From a virus, in the IMG/VR virus record IMGVR_UViG_3300025711_000028, positions 1-23,538 of that record: DNA of 23,538 nucleotides; one strand, 5' to 3'. The notes under the pieces are model-generated. The model was not told where the DNA came from, did no database searches, and worked only from the letters and a program-made list of their open reading frames with translations. The first letter of the stretch is position 1. Each line of letters opens with the position of its first letter. This document shows positions 1 to 7,291 of this stretch, piece by piece. Both the position numbers and the translations under genes were made by a program.

Positions 1-260
1 TGCGCCAGCTCGCGGAACGGGATCTGCTTCACGCCGATCAGGAACTGATAGTTCGGGTCGGTCTTGTTCCAGCAGCTGAACTGATAGGGTTTCTGGCACA
101 CCCCTGCGTACCCCTCCCCCCACCACGACTTATCCTTACCATCAAACACGCGGTTGCGGATCGTCCAGGCGACGGCGATCTGGCCGGCCGTGCCCTCACC
201 GCGCGCCTCACCCCAGATGGTGCGGGCGAGGACATCGCGATCTTTTTCAGTGGCGCTCAT
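1..260 (-). CDS. Endolysin, SleB-like cell wall hydrolase (partial)
   Basis: The first 86 codons of a gene whose 3' end lies beyond the left edge. The product reads as a SleB/CwlJ-type cell wall hydrolase (Hydrolase_2 family), which cuts peptidoglycan glycan strands. Visible family marks are the TIWGEARGEG motif at residues 14-23, whose Glu18 corresponds to the conserved acidic residue of the family, then AVAWTIRNRV (29-38), a WWG, and the QFSCWN segment with two nearby cysteines. The ATG at 260 has a GGAG box six bases upstream. No signal peptide or membrane segment is seen at the N-terminus, so release through a holin is expected. A terminator lies just upstream and the tail-fibre genes precede it, so it is the last recognisable gene of the late operon here. 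The family call is firm; the full length is unknown. Confidence 0.88.
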   Translation of the reverse strand, partial: MSATEKDRDVLARTIWGEARGEGTAGQIAVAWTIRNRVFDGKDKSWWGEGYAGVCQKPYQFSCWNKTDPNYQFLIGVKQIPFRELA

Positions 261-273
261 AATTTTCTCCAGG

Positions 274-300
274 CAAAAAAATACCCGCTCGATGGCGGGT
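274..300 (-). terminator. Intrinsic terminator before the endolysin gene
   Basis: Read on the minus strand, ACCCGC and GCGGGT (300-295 and 288-283) form a six-pair stem with a six-base loop, followed by TATTTTTTT. It sits between the fibre-assembly gene and the endolysin start. Confidence 0.75.
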
Positions 301-317
301 TGCGGTGTTTGGCTTGA

Positions 318-710
318 TCAGGCGGGATTGAGGGGCCAATCGATTGCTGTCGGGTACCCGTCCTGCGCACTGATGTTCCTCAGCGCCAGCTTATAAGCGG
401 CGAAGCTCTTGAACCGCTGGGTGTCAGCTTCGTCCAACAGGCCGGCGATGAACGCGTCAGACATTCCGGCCGTCGCCTTATCTGCTGACTCCAACAGCTG
501 ATCGCGTTTGGATATCGCGTTCAGGGCGGTAACCTCGACCTCGGTATCGGAGTAGCTGTAATTCGCCAAAGCTGCGGTCAGTTTCTTCTGGGTAACCCCC
601 AGAACCTCGAGTACGCCATCGTGATAGGAGCGCATTTCAGGGTCTGGCTGGCCCGCCGAAGTGGCGATTTTGACCAGGTCATAGTTGGGTGGAACGACAA
701 TGGTCGCCAT
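318..710 (-). CDS. Tail fibre assembly chaperone-like protein
   Basis: A 130-residue protein. The ATG at 710 shares a base with the tail-fibre stop (TGATG), so translation is probably coupled. A longer upstream reading in the same frame exists but runs inside the fibre gene and is not needed. The C-terminus has the pattern of phage tail-fibre assembly chaperones (Tfa / Phage_tail_APC type): an aromatic-rich YKLALRNI helix near residues 106-113, then a proline-containing tail ending in WPLNPA. Its place directly after the fibre gene fits a chaperone that folds or trimerises the fibre. The N-terminal half (a short beta-like start, then helices) is not recognised. Motif and position support the call; no catalytic residues are expected. 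Confidence 0.6.
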   Translation of the reverse strand: MATIVVPPNYDLVKIATSAGQPDPEMRSYHDGVLEVLGVTQKKLTAALANYSYSDTEVEVTALNAISKRDQLLESADKATAGMSDAFIAGLLDEADTQRFKSFAAYKLALRNISAQDGYPTAIDWPLNPA

Positions 711-1354
711 CAGGCATCTCCAAGCTGAAAGATTTCGAGGTTGCTGCCGCCACTCAACGCCGCGTTTAGATCGGCGCCACTGTCTTGAAAACCCTGAACC
801 CTCAGAATCGTACCTGCGGCGGTTACCCTGATAATAATCGTGAGCGTCAACACGGTTGAACCCGAAGGTGTCACCGGTGAAAGCAGGAAGCATCCAGCAA
901 AAGCGGCGTTACCCAGTGTGAAGCGCAGACCACGTCGACCATTTGCGGCGTAGTCGTAAGTCAGCGTCGCCGACACCAAGAAAATTCCTACTGGCAAAAC
1001 GAACGCATCTGAGTTTGAAGTCTGACTGTGAATTCCCCCGACACCGTAGACGTCGTTGGTCCAGTTTATTGTGGTGTAGGTACCGTTCGGAATAGTTACG
1101 TTGCTGGTATTCGATTTCCATCGAACGTCGCCGGACTTTATTCCCAATGCGGCTCGGGCTGTCGACTGCGTTGTTCCGCCGGTCCCGCCTTGCGCAATCG
1201 GGAGTGCTGCCGGAAGCGCGAGCGGGCTACCACTGGCGCCAAGCGCTGCATAAATTTCGTCGAAATTGCTCTGTGTTTTAGTGAACGCACTCCGAGGTGT
1301 ATCGCCGCCCACGCCTGTAGGCGCAGTGCCGAGATTAATCGTCTGCTTTGCCAT
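710..1354 (-). CDS. Tail fibre protein with C1q-like C-terminal domain
   Basis: A 214-residue protein starting MAKQTINLGTAPTG at the ATG at 1354, with AAGGA about seven bases upstream; an upstream in-frame start has no comparable site. The first 40 residues form the common short adaptor of Pseudomonas-phage tail proteins (INLGTAPTG...GDTPRSAF.K...NFDEIY). Residues around 54-62 carry the AQGGTGGTT fibre motif. The rest is predicted to be beta-rich, with an IPNGTYTTINW start, a PVGIFLVSATLTYD strand pair, a GRRGLRF strand and a final SNLEIFQLG strand, the order seen in C1q/TNF-like jelly rolls of fibre tips. It probably trimerises and binds a surface receptor. The fibre call is firm; the C1q-like fold is inferred from the strand pattern. 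Confidence 0.72.
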   Translation of the reverse strand: MAKQTINLGTAPTGVGGDTPRSAFTKTQSNFDEIYAALGASGSPLALPAALPIAQGGTGGTTQSTARAALGIKSGDVRWKSNTSNVTIPNGTYTTINWTNDVYGVGGIHSQTSNSDAFVLPVGIFLVSATLTYDYAANGRRGLRFTLGNAAFAGCFLLSPVTPSGSTVLTLTIIIRVTAAGTILRVQGFQDSGADLNAALSGGSNLEIFQLGDA

Positions 1355-1380
1355 AATTTGTCCTTTAAGTCGTTGGTAGG

Positions 1381-2043
1381 TCAGGCCAGCAATTTGGCGC
1401 AAAGAAACGGCCTGTGGCCTTGGTCAGTCCAAGCAGTGCTTGCAAGGCTGTACATCATGATTCGACCACCGCTGTAATCGACGCCCAGAGCGCAACCGCC
1501 GCCGGTTGAGTCGTTGTGGCAGTTCATCGCAAATGGATTCAGTGATACATATTCGCCAGCGCCGAGAGCTTTGTTTATCCCCCAGATGTAACGACGGCCA
1601 ACCGTAAGCACCTCGCTTCCGAGATACGTCCAGTTCCCGGCGGCGAAGGTCACTACAACCGCTGGGGCGCCGCTGTCATAGACAAGCGTGCCGCTCTGAT
1701 CCCAAAGGCGCATGCCGTATGCAGCAGTCCCCATTGATGCCCAGGCGGCAACGAAATAGAGACCGCTCAACGTTGCGTCGACAACCGAGGCTTTCATGGA
1801 AAACCCGGTCCAGTTTCCCGGGCCACCAGTGAACCAAACGGAGATAGGCACCTGAATCGAGCCGGTCTGATTGGGACGAATGAACACCAGCGGGGGATCC
1901 TGGCTTGTGACGGCTCGCGCAAAAGTCCCCGTTACGTTGGTGCTGCCGGAATATGATCCTTTGGTAAGAACACAGAGCCTCGGCGCTTCGGAGTCGATCT
2001 GGACATATGAATTGTCGTTGATGCTCTGAAATCCATAGCTCAT
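1381..2043 (-). CDS. Tail-tip associated protein, two copies of a YG-motif
   Basis: A 220-residue protein of unknown function between J and the fibre gene. Its start overlaps the stop of the upstream gene (ATGA), so the two are probably translated together. It starts with MSYGFQSINDNSYVQIDSE and has a related stretch at about residues 108-124 (YGMRLWDQSGTLVYDSG), so the motif (aromatic-Gly, hydrophobic, Arg/Gln, aromatic, acidic, Ser/Gly, ..., Asp-Ser/Thr) appears twice. The neighbouring 118-residue protein begins with the same motif. The chain is predicted to be beta-rich, with many Gly, Ser and Thr. Similar small proteins follow J in lambdoid phages (a DUF6453-like family is possible), but this family name is not certain. 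A structural role at the tail tip is inferred from position. Confidence 0.6.
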   Translation of the reverse strand: MSYGFQSINDNSYVQIDSEAPRLCVLTKGSYSGSTNVTGTFARAVTSQDPPLVFIRPNQTGSIQVPISVWFTGGPGNWTGFSMKASVVDATLSGLYFVAAWASMGTAAYGMRLWDQSGTLVYDSGAPAVVVTFAAGNWTYLGSEVLTVGRRYIWGINKALGAGEYVSLNPFAMNCHNDSTGGGCALGVDYSGGRIMMYSLASTAWTDQGHRPFLCAKLLA

Positions 2044-2396
2044 GTCGAGTACCTGATCGCGTACGCCTTGGCGACTATCCTTGACTGAATAGTCGATGCG
2101 CTGGCCGATGGATTCTTCGGACGCACCACAACCTGCCCCGCTGAAGTGGTGACGTACGGATAGGACTTTGAGTTGCCAAGGCCGTCGTTCTCGGATGACT
2201 GAACGTCCTGTGCCCTCGTCGGAATGATCATGAAGACGCAGTTAGCCGGATTGAAACCCGGGATATTCAGCGTGTAGCTGGGCGTGGAACCGCTGAAATC
2301 GATCACGCCCTGCCAGATCACTTGGTAGGTAAAGCTGTTGGTGTCCATGGCGAGCTGACCGCTCTCGTCAAAGACGCGTAGGCCAAATTGAGCCAT
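2040..2396 (-). CDS. Small tail-tip associated protein
   Basis: A 118-residue protein starting MAQFGLRVFDESGQLAMDT, four bases after the J stop. The N-terminal motif recurs twice in the next protein downstream, so the two probably derive from a shared module. The middle is beta-rich (SYTLNIPGFNPANCVFMIIP) and the end is a repeat-free basic strand (IVAKAYAIRYS). No catalytic pattern is seen. Position directly behind J and coupling to the following gene suggest a tail-tip or receptor-binding accessory. I do not recognise a named function. Confidence 0.6.
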   Translation of the reverse strand: MAQFGLRVFDESGQLAMDTNSFTYQVIWQGVIDFSGSTPSYTLNIPGFNPANCVFMIIPTRAQDVQSSENDGLGNSKSYPYVTTSAGQVVVRPKNPSASASTIQSRIVAKAYAIRYST

Positions 2397-2399
2397 TTA

Positions 2400-5300
2400 T
2401 CACCCCAGATAGCCGAGACGGACGCGCAGCACGTTATTGGCGTCGTAGACCGAGACGTTCAGCGAATTGATCACTAAGCGCCCTTGACCAGGAACGATGC
2501 CGTTGATTTCAAGCGTGCCGTCTTTGTTCAGAATCCAGCCTTGCTGGCCGGCGATGTAGTTGGTGGAGCTGATGTAGCTGCCGATCTTGGCGTTGGTGAT
2601 CGTGCCGTCGAGGATGAATGCTGAATTGAGGAAGGTTTGGCCCCCCTGCACCGCAAAGGGCACAGCGATCGCCCCGCCAGCAATGGTGTTGACGATGGCA
2701 AACCGATCAGCGCTCACCAGAAACTGGCTCTGCAGTCCGGCTCCGGTGTTTTCAATACCAAGGCCTATACCGGCGGCGACGTATTGCCCGCTGGCGGTGA
2801 CCTGCATTTTCACCGACCACATCGTTGAGGCCTTGCCATCCAGCGTGGCCACTGCCTGGCTAACCGTTTGAACGGCAGCATTGCTCTTGTTCACTTCAGC
2901 AGTGACGGTCTCGATACTCTTCGCAGTTGCGATGCCATCCTCAAGGCGAGCGGACTGCTCCGACCAAACCCCAACATAGACCTGATTAGATCCAGCGAAG
3001 CCGGTTGTATCTCCGGCAAGGGCGGGATTGACCTGCACGTAAACGCCATCAAGCTTGCTGGCCTGCGCAGTCAGTTGCTCCCCTTGTTGCTCAATCTCCA
3101 GTGTGTTCTGGGAGACCTGAGCAGCAAGTGCATTGGCTTCCTCAAGTACCTGACCGATATCGACCCAATAGATCGGATTCGGCGGCGGTGTATTAAGCGG
3201 TACTGCTTGCTCAGCCTGATAGAGGCGTCGACCAACTCGAACTGTGTCGCCCTTGATATAGGTAAGCTCCGGATCGTACTCAAGCGCGTCGGCAATATTA
3301 TCGATCTGATCTTGAAGCCCTGGGATCTTGTCTATCTCACTGAGAATTTCCTCTCCCAACTCTGTCCGGCCGATCTGACCGGCGATCATTTCCAGAATGT
3401 CGCCAGCATTCGAACTAGACTGGCCCTGCACGCCAAGCCCTATCGGATACCACGGCCCGATGTTTCCGATCTTGTCGACGATGCGCCCCCAGAAATAGAA
3501 GGTCACGCCGGCAGCAAGGCCGAGCATAGAGAAATCACTCTGTGGGTAAGCCAAGTCGGTCAGCTTGGTCGCGGCACCCAACTCGGTCGTCGGGCCATAC
3601 CAGATCTCCGTGCGTTGGCTGTCCTCAGCGCCAGCAGGGAAACCCCACTTTAGGTAAATGCCGAACAGCAGCGGCGTCGCGGTCAGGAACGCCAGCGCCG
3701 GTGGTAATCCCTGCTTCCCGCTAAGGTTGGTCAGGATCGAGTTGCGCCATGGCGACGTGATATCGAACGCGCTGACCGCGCGCACCCGGGCCACATAGGC
3801 GCCGGCGTAGATGCCGACCACGTCCACGTTGGTCATACCGGTGCGCTGCAGCTTTATCCAGTTGCCGCTGTCTTTGCGCCATTCCACGTCATAGCCGACC
3901 GCGCCATCCACCGCAGGCCAACTGATGGTCATGGTGGCCACGGCCAGACCCTGCACCACCGATGAAGTCGACGAAAGCGAAACACTCGCGGGCGCCGGTA
4001 CGACGGTGATCGGGATCACACTGATCGGGCGTTCTTCCAGGCGTGCGCCGGTGTCGATGAATGCGAACTTGCTCGGCTCGAACTGCAGCGCGCTGATTTC
4101 GTAGTCGCCTTCGGTGGTGCGTTTGGTGCGCAGCACGCGGTACAGCGGGATAGCCAGGTCATCGGCGTCGAGCGCCCATTGCAACTGAGCCACCGGCGGT
4201 TCGCTGTAGGCGACCGTGACTGTCACGGTGCGGTCGTTGACGCTTTGCACGGTGCGACCTTCAGCGCGGCCGCCGGGTAGATTGATGATCAGCCGATCAC
4301 CGGCCTTGGCCTGGGTATCGCGATCGAGCGTGATCATCCGCCCCGCCACCGCCGAGATCCGGCCGCCGACTTCACGGCCAGCCAGCAGCGAATCCGCCAC
4401 AGGGATGATGTGCCCCGGCAGCGGAATTACGCCCTCCATGCCGGTTTTGAACGACACAGTGCGGTCTTGGTTGTTGCTGAGGATTGCCCACTTGCCACGG
4501 CGCTGAGCCTCGGATGCGCGGGTGCAGCCAATGGCGCTTAACTCGGTCGGGCGATCGCCATAGCGGCGCTGCAGATCCAAGTCGGCAAACGGAATGACAT
4601 CGGTGTCGTAGTTGTTCGCCGGGTTGTCGTAGCTGACCAGCGCCCGGGTGTAACGGGTCTTCGCCGACGCGCTGCCATAGGAGAACTTGCCGTCGATGAC
4701 GTTGGCACGGGTGAAGACGTAGTCGAAGTCCTGCGCGCGCGGCATGTCCGCCTGCATCACCAGTTGACCCTGCGCCCAATAAGTCATGCCCCGATAAATC
4801 GCCGAGATGTCGCGCAGCAGCGACCAGGCATCAGCCTTGCCCTGCAGGTTCATGTCGCAGAGGAAGCGCGGTTCCTGCCCACCCAAGCCGTTCGGCACCA
4901 ACTGGTCGCAGTACTGGGCGATGCGATACAGCTCCCACTTGTCCACCATAAACGGCTTGATGCGCTTGCCCAGGCCGAAGCGTTCTTCGGTGCAAATGCC
5001 GTAGGTGATCCACGCGGGGTTATTGGTCCAGGCCGATTTCATCGAGCCGTCCCACGTCCCGGTATAGGTGCGCAGGATCGGGTCGTAGTTGCTCGGCACC
5101 ATCCAGCGCCGTGCCTTGCACTTCACGGTAACGGCCGGGATGTTGGTGAACTGCTCGGCGTCGAATTCGATGTAGAGCAGCGCGGTGTTCGGGTAGCGCA
5201 GCTTGGCGTCGATGACTTCGGTGTAGCCGGCGATTCGCATAATGTCGGCGACTTTATTGCTGTTCTGATTCGGCGTCAGACGGCGGACGCGAATTTGCCA

Positions 5301-5861
5301 ACCGGTCGAAGCCTCTGGCAGGTCGATACGGCGCGAACGCTCATAGCGCGTTGTTGTTTTGCCGTCGACAGCATCAACTAGAACCTGCTGATAAGCCCCT
5401 CCGTCGGTAGCCACATCAATGGCGTACTCGATGCGGTAGCCACCAACGCCATTTTCATCAGATCGCTGTAGACCTGTCCATGCGAAGCGCATACGCACGG
5501 CGGAAAGTTGGGTATTGGTGATTGAGCGAACCCACGGTGAATCGCTGCGCAGCTCAATGTCCAGCGAGGTTTCGTTCTCAACGGAAGGAATGCCCGGGAT
5601 GTAGGTCTGATCCACCGAGCCCGGGCGCCAGTCCCACTTCACGTTCGGGAAGTTGTAGTTGCCGCTGGCATCACGGATCGGGGTGTTGTCCAGGTAGATA
5701 TCGTAATCGGTCGGGACGCTATCGAACTCCCCCTCGCCCACGGCGATCAGCAGCTTTGCCAGGTTGGTCGAGCGCAGGCTGTCGCTGGCTTCGGTCGGCG
5801 ACTTCGGCTTGCTGCTGCCGCCTTTCTCACCGTGGATATCGATCTGTGCTGCTGCGCCCAT
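2400..5861 (-). CDS. J: Tip attachment / host specificity protein J
   Basis: The 1153-residue central tail-tip protein, equivalent to lambda gpJ (1132 residues), which forms the tip hub and meets the receptor. Start ATG has GGAGGAAAGC directly upstream. The N-terminal 600 residues match the J tail-hub region, with the typical TNLAKLLIAVGEGE start and YGICTEERFGLG. Two fibronectin type III-like modules follow at about 622-708 and 715-810. Residues 862-904 (GDTVRVGRRLY...YWVDIG) resemble a small CBM5/12 carbohydrate-binding module. A coiled-coil stretch (905-945) leads to a DUF1983-like region (about 1010-1095), and the end (LNKDGTLEINGI...) is the usual J C-terminus. Host range is expected to depend on the last few hundred residues. 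A terminator sits just upstream, so J is probably made from read-through late transcripts. Confidence 0.93.
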   Translation of the reverse strand: MGAAAQIDIHGEKGGSSKPKSPTEASDSLRSTNLAKLLIAVGEGEFDSVPTDYDIYLDNTPIRDASGNYNFPNVKWDWRPGSVDQTYIPGIPSVENETSLDIELRSDSPWVRSITNTQLSAVRMRFAWTGLQRSDENGVGGYRIEYAIDVATDGGAYQQVLVDAVDGKTTTRYERSRRIDLPEASTGWQIRVRRLTPNQNSNKVADIMRIAGYTEVIDAKLRYPNTALLYIEFDAEQFTNIPAVTVKCKARRWMVPSNYDPILRTYTGTWDGSMKSAWTNNPAWITYGICTEERFGLGKRIKPFMVDKWELYRIAQYCDQLVPNGLGGQEPRFLCDMNLQGKADAWSLLRDISAIYRGMTYWAQGQLVMQADMPRAQDFDYVFTRANVIDGKFSYGSASAKTRYTRALVSYDNPANNYDTDVIPFADLDLQRRYGDRPTELSAIGCTRASEAQRRGKWAILSNNQDRTVSFKTGMEGVIPLPGHIIPVADSLLAGREVGGRISAVAGRMITLDRDTQAKAGDRLIINLPGGRAEGRTVQSVNDRTVTVTVAYSEPPVAQLQWALDADDLAIPLYRVLRTKRTTEGDYEISALQFEPSKFAFIDTGARLEERPISVIPITVVPAPASVSLSSTSSVVQGLAVATMTISWPAVDGAVGYDVEWRKDSGNWIKLQRTGMTNVDVVGIYAGAYVARVRAVSAFDITSPWRNSILTNLSGKQGLPPALAFLTATPLLFGIYLKWGFPAGAEDSQRTEIWYGPTTELGAATKLTDLAYPQSDFSMLGLAAGVTFYFWGRIVDKIGNIGPWYPIGLGVQGQSSSNAGDILEMIAGQIGRTELGEEILSEIDKIPGLQDQIDNIADALEYDPELTYIKGDTVRVGRRLYQAEQAVPLNTPPPNPIYWVDIGQVLEEANALAAQVSQNTLEIEQQGEQLTAQASKLDGVYVQVNPALAGDTTGFAGSNQVYVGVWSEQSARLEDGIATAKSIETVTAEVNKSNAAVQTVSQAVATLDGKASTMWSVKMQVTASGQYVAAGIGLGIENTGAGLQSQFLVSADRFAIVNTIAGGAIAVPFAVQGGQTFLNSAFILDGTITNAKIGSYISSTNYIAGQQGWILNKDGTLEINGIVPGQGRLVINSLNVSVYDANNVLRVRLGYLG

Positions 5862-5877
5862 GCTTTCCTCCAGGCAT

Positions 5878-5904
5878 AAAAAAACCCGCTCAATGGCGGG
5901 TTTT
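5878..5904 (-). terminator. Intrinsic terminator before J
   Basis: Minus-strand AAAACCCGC and GCGGGTTTT arms (5904-5896 and 5889-5881) with a six-base loop, followed by a run of seven T. A-tracts on both sides could let it work in both directions. It ends 17 bases before the J start. Confidence 0.8.
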
Positions 5905-5920
5905 CGTGTATCCGATAAAT

Positions 5921-6124
5921 TTATGTTGATTCGGCAAGCTCAAATTGCCTGCGGATCTCAGCAAGCTCCTCGTTGGTGACCTTTACTTCAAGGCCCTTCC
6001 ACGGCAGATCTATTTTGCGACTGCCCTTAAACACGCATGGAGGATTAGTTTCCAAGTTCAACGACCAGCCCGGCATCTTCAACTCTTCGCCATCTGCAGT
6101 AACAAGCCGCACGCCATAAGCCAT
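5921..6124 (-). CDS. Small conserved-looking protein between I and J
   Basis: A 67-residue protein starting MAYGVRLVTADGEEL. The chosen ATG at 6124 has an almost perfect ribosome-binding site (GGAGGTGA, about seven bases upstream), stronger than those of most genes here; a start five codons further up would place it inside that site. The chain has short predicted strands, a central GWSLNLETNPPCVF segment, and an acidic helical end (NEELAEIRRQFELAEST). No membrane segment or signal is seen. It stands alone in a gap between I and J, which touch in lambda, and is followed by a terminator. The function is unknown. The opening (YG, hydrophobic, R, then D-G) slightly resembles the motif of the tail-tip proteins downstream of J. 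Confidence 0.7.
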   Translation of the reverse strand: MAYGVRLVTADGEELKMPGWSLNLETNPPCVFKGSRKIDLPWKGLEVKVTNEELAEIRRQFELAEST

Positions 6125-6176
6125 GTGATCACCTCCCAATTTTCTCGAGCATATCCTAATGCATAGGCCCTGAAGG

Positions 6177-6752
6177 TTACGCTTTGTCTTCAGCCAAGAT
6201 CGAGGCCGAGATGATCATCCCGCCCCACCGGCGTTCGCCAATGCATATCGGTACCGGATTGCCGCTGGCTGTGGTGTTCTTGGCGCTGCCGAAGGCGTAG
6301 GACGGGGAGTTTTCGGGGGAGGCGCTTTGAGAAAGCCCCTTTGCTTGCGGGCTGAGCATCTGCACCACACCTCCAGCAACCAGGGCAACGCCCATTTGAA
6401 CTGCCCACGTTTGACCGAAATATGTCCCTGCGACGACAAGCACAGCTCCAATTACGGTCTGCAATAGGCCCGCACGCTTGCTCCCTGAAATAACCGGAAC
6501 AATTCGAATCTCTTGGGTTCCGCCGAGGCCGAAATCTTTTTCAGCTACGTTTTTCCGGTTTCTGAAAATCGCAAAGCGCATCCCTTTGCGCTCAAGATCT
6601 TTAATGGCTCGCTCGAATCCTTCGATCGTGCACTTCAACGCTTTGAATGCCTCGCCCACGGACTTGCTCCCAAGCTCTCGGTGATGGACGCGACCAAACA
6701 GCTTGATAAGCGGGCCTGAAAGAAGAATGGTCGTCATGGCTGGGTTGTTCAA
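6177..6752 (-). CDS. I: Tail assembly protein I (lambda gpI family)
   Basis: A 191-residue protein of the lambda tail assembly I family, needed with K, L and J to build the tail tip initiator but not retained as a major part of the virion. Typical features are the ubiquitin-like N-terminal half (TTILLSGPLIKLFGR...), and then a hydrophobic Gly/Ala/Val helix pair at about residues 92-131. The end, PVPICIGERRWGG, is usual for the family. The best start is TTG at 6752 with GGAG seven bases upstream; the ATG at 6737 has no visible ribosome-binding site. A terminator precedes it, and a two-gene insertion separates it from K, to which it is normally adjacent. Confidence 0.85.
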   Translation of the reverse strand: MNNPAMTTILLSGPLIKLFGRVHHRELGSKSVGEAFKALKCTIEGFERAIKDLERKGMRFAIFRNRKNVAEKDFGLGGTQEIRIVPVISGSKRAGLLQTVIGAVLVVAGTYFGQTWAVQMGVALVAGGVVQMLSPQAKGLSQSASPENSPSYAFGSAKNTTASGNPVPICIGERRWGGMIISASILAEDKA

Positions 6753-6768
6753 AGCTTTTCTCCGCTCA

Positions 6769-6791
6769 TAAAAAAACCGCCCATAGGCGGC
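6769..6791 (-). terminator. Intrinsic terminator after the lipoprotein gene
   Basis: On the minus strand, GCCGCC and GGCGGT pair around a four-base loop (TATG), followed by a seven-base T run. It closes the inserted cassette just before gene I. Confidence 0.8.
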
Positions 6792-6795
6792 TTTG

Positions 6796-7194
6796 TCATT
6801 GCATCGTGGGTGATAAGTCCATGCTCATTGATGAGTCGATGGATATCCTGAATTTCTTGGTGGCACCAGCCTTTATGTTTGCTTCACGCTCTTTCAGCCC
6901 ACTGCCGCATGATGATGCACCCACGATGTGCTCACCGGCGGCCACGTAGAACTTTGCAGTTTCACCAGCACCAATCTCGGCAGCTTTTCGCCCGTCGATG
7001 TTCACGGATGTGTTGCAGCCGCCACCAACAAAGCCGGAATCCCGGGTAACGATCAAGACAGCGTCACCGGATGCCGGCTTCTGATATGCGAACAGGCGCG
7101 AGCTCGGCACAGGGTCAGCCTTTTCGGAAGGCACCGGCGAAGTCGCACACCCAGCCAACAGCGCTACCGCCAACGCTCCTAAGATCAGTTTCAT
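6796..7194 (-). CDS. Predicted outer-membrane lipoprotein (moron)
   Basis: A 132-residue protein with a classic lipoprotein signal: MKLILG, a hydrophobic core, and the lipobox LLAGC with Cys16 as the predicted lipidated residue. Residue +2 is Ala, not Asp, which in Enterobacteria-type Lol sorting favours the outer membrane. The ATG at 7194 has AGGAG eight bases upstream; a GTG three codons earlier would overlap that site. The mature part is short and beta-like, with three further cysteines (GGGCNTS and SSCGSG), and AGEHIVG resembling the pG-H segment of DUF2846-type lipoproteins; that family link is tentative. It sits between terminators in an insertion between K and I. A role in altering the lysogen surface or excluding other phages is a guess from similar cargo genes, not shown by sequence. 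Confidence 0.8.
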   Translation of the reverse strand: MKLILGALAVALLAGCATSPVPSEKADPVPSSRLFAYQKPASGDAVLIVTRDSGFVGGGCNTSVNIDGRKAAEIGAGETAKFYVAAGEHIVGASSCGSGLKEREANIKAGATKKFRISIDSSMSMDLSPTMQ

Positions 7195-7243
7195 GCAGGT
7201 CACTCCTGTGGGAAAGGAAGCACGATATCACTGGCGCAGGCGG

Positions 7244-7274
7244 AAAAGAAAAAGCCCGGCGCTGGGCCGGGCTT
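7244..7274 (-). terminator. Intrinsic terminator after the P63C gene
   Basis: Minus-strand AGCCCGGC and GCCGGGCT arms (7273-7266 and 7260-7253) form a perfect eight-pair GC-rich stem with a five-base loop, followed by TTTTTCTTTT. It separates the P63C gene from the lipoprotein gene. Confidence 0.9.
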
Positions 7275-7291
7275 GAACGTGTCTTATACCA

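Noticed and set aside
318-893. Longer N-terminal reading of the fibre chaperone (191 residues)
   Set aside because: The first 61 residues lie inside the fibre gene and look like out-of-frame translation; the ATG at 710 couples to the fibre stop.
1437-1444. Another TGCTTGCA octamer, inside a tail-tip gene
   Set aside because: Single copy, flanks do not complete the ATGC-WW-GCAT palindrome, and no promoter is nearby; likely chance.
6749-6769. Mini-frame ATGAGCGGAGAAAAGCTTTGA before gene I, whose stop overlaps the TTG start
   Set aside because: Only six codons with no ribosome-binding site; part of it is the ribosome-binding site of I itself. Probably chance.
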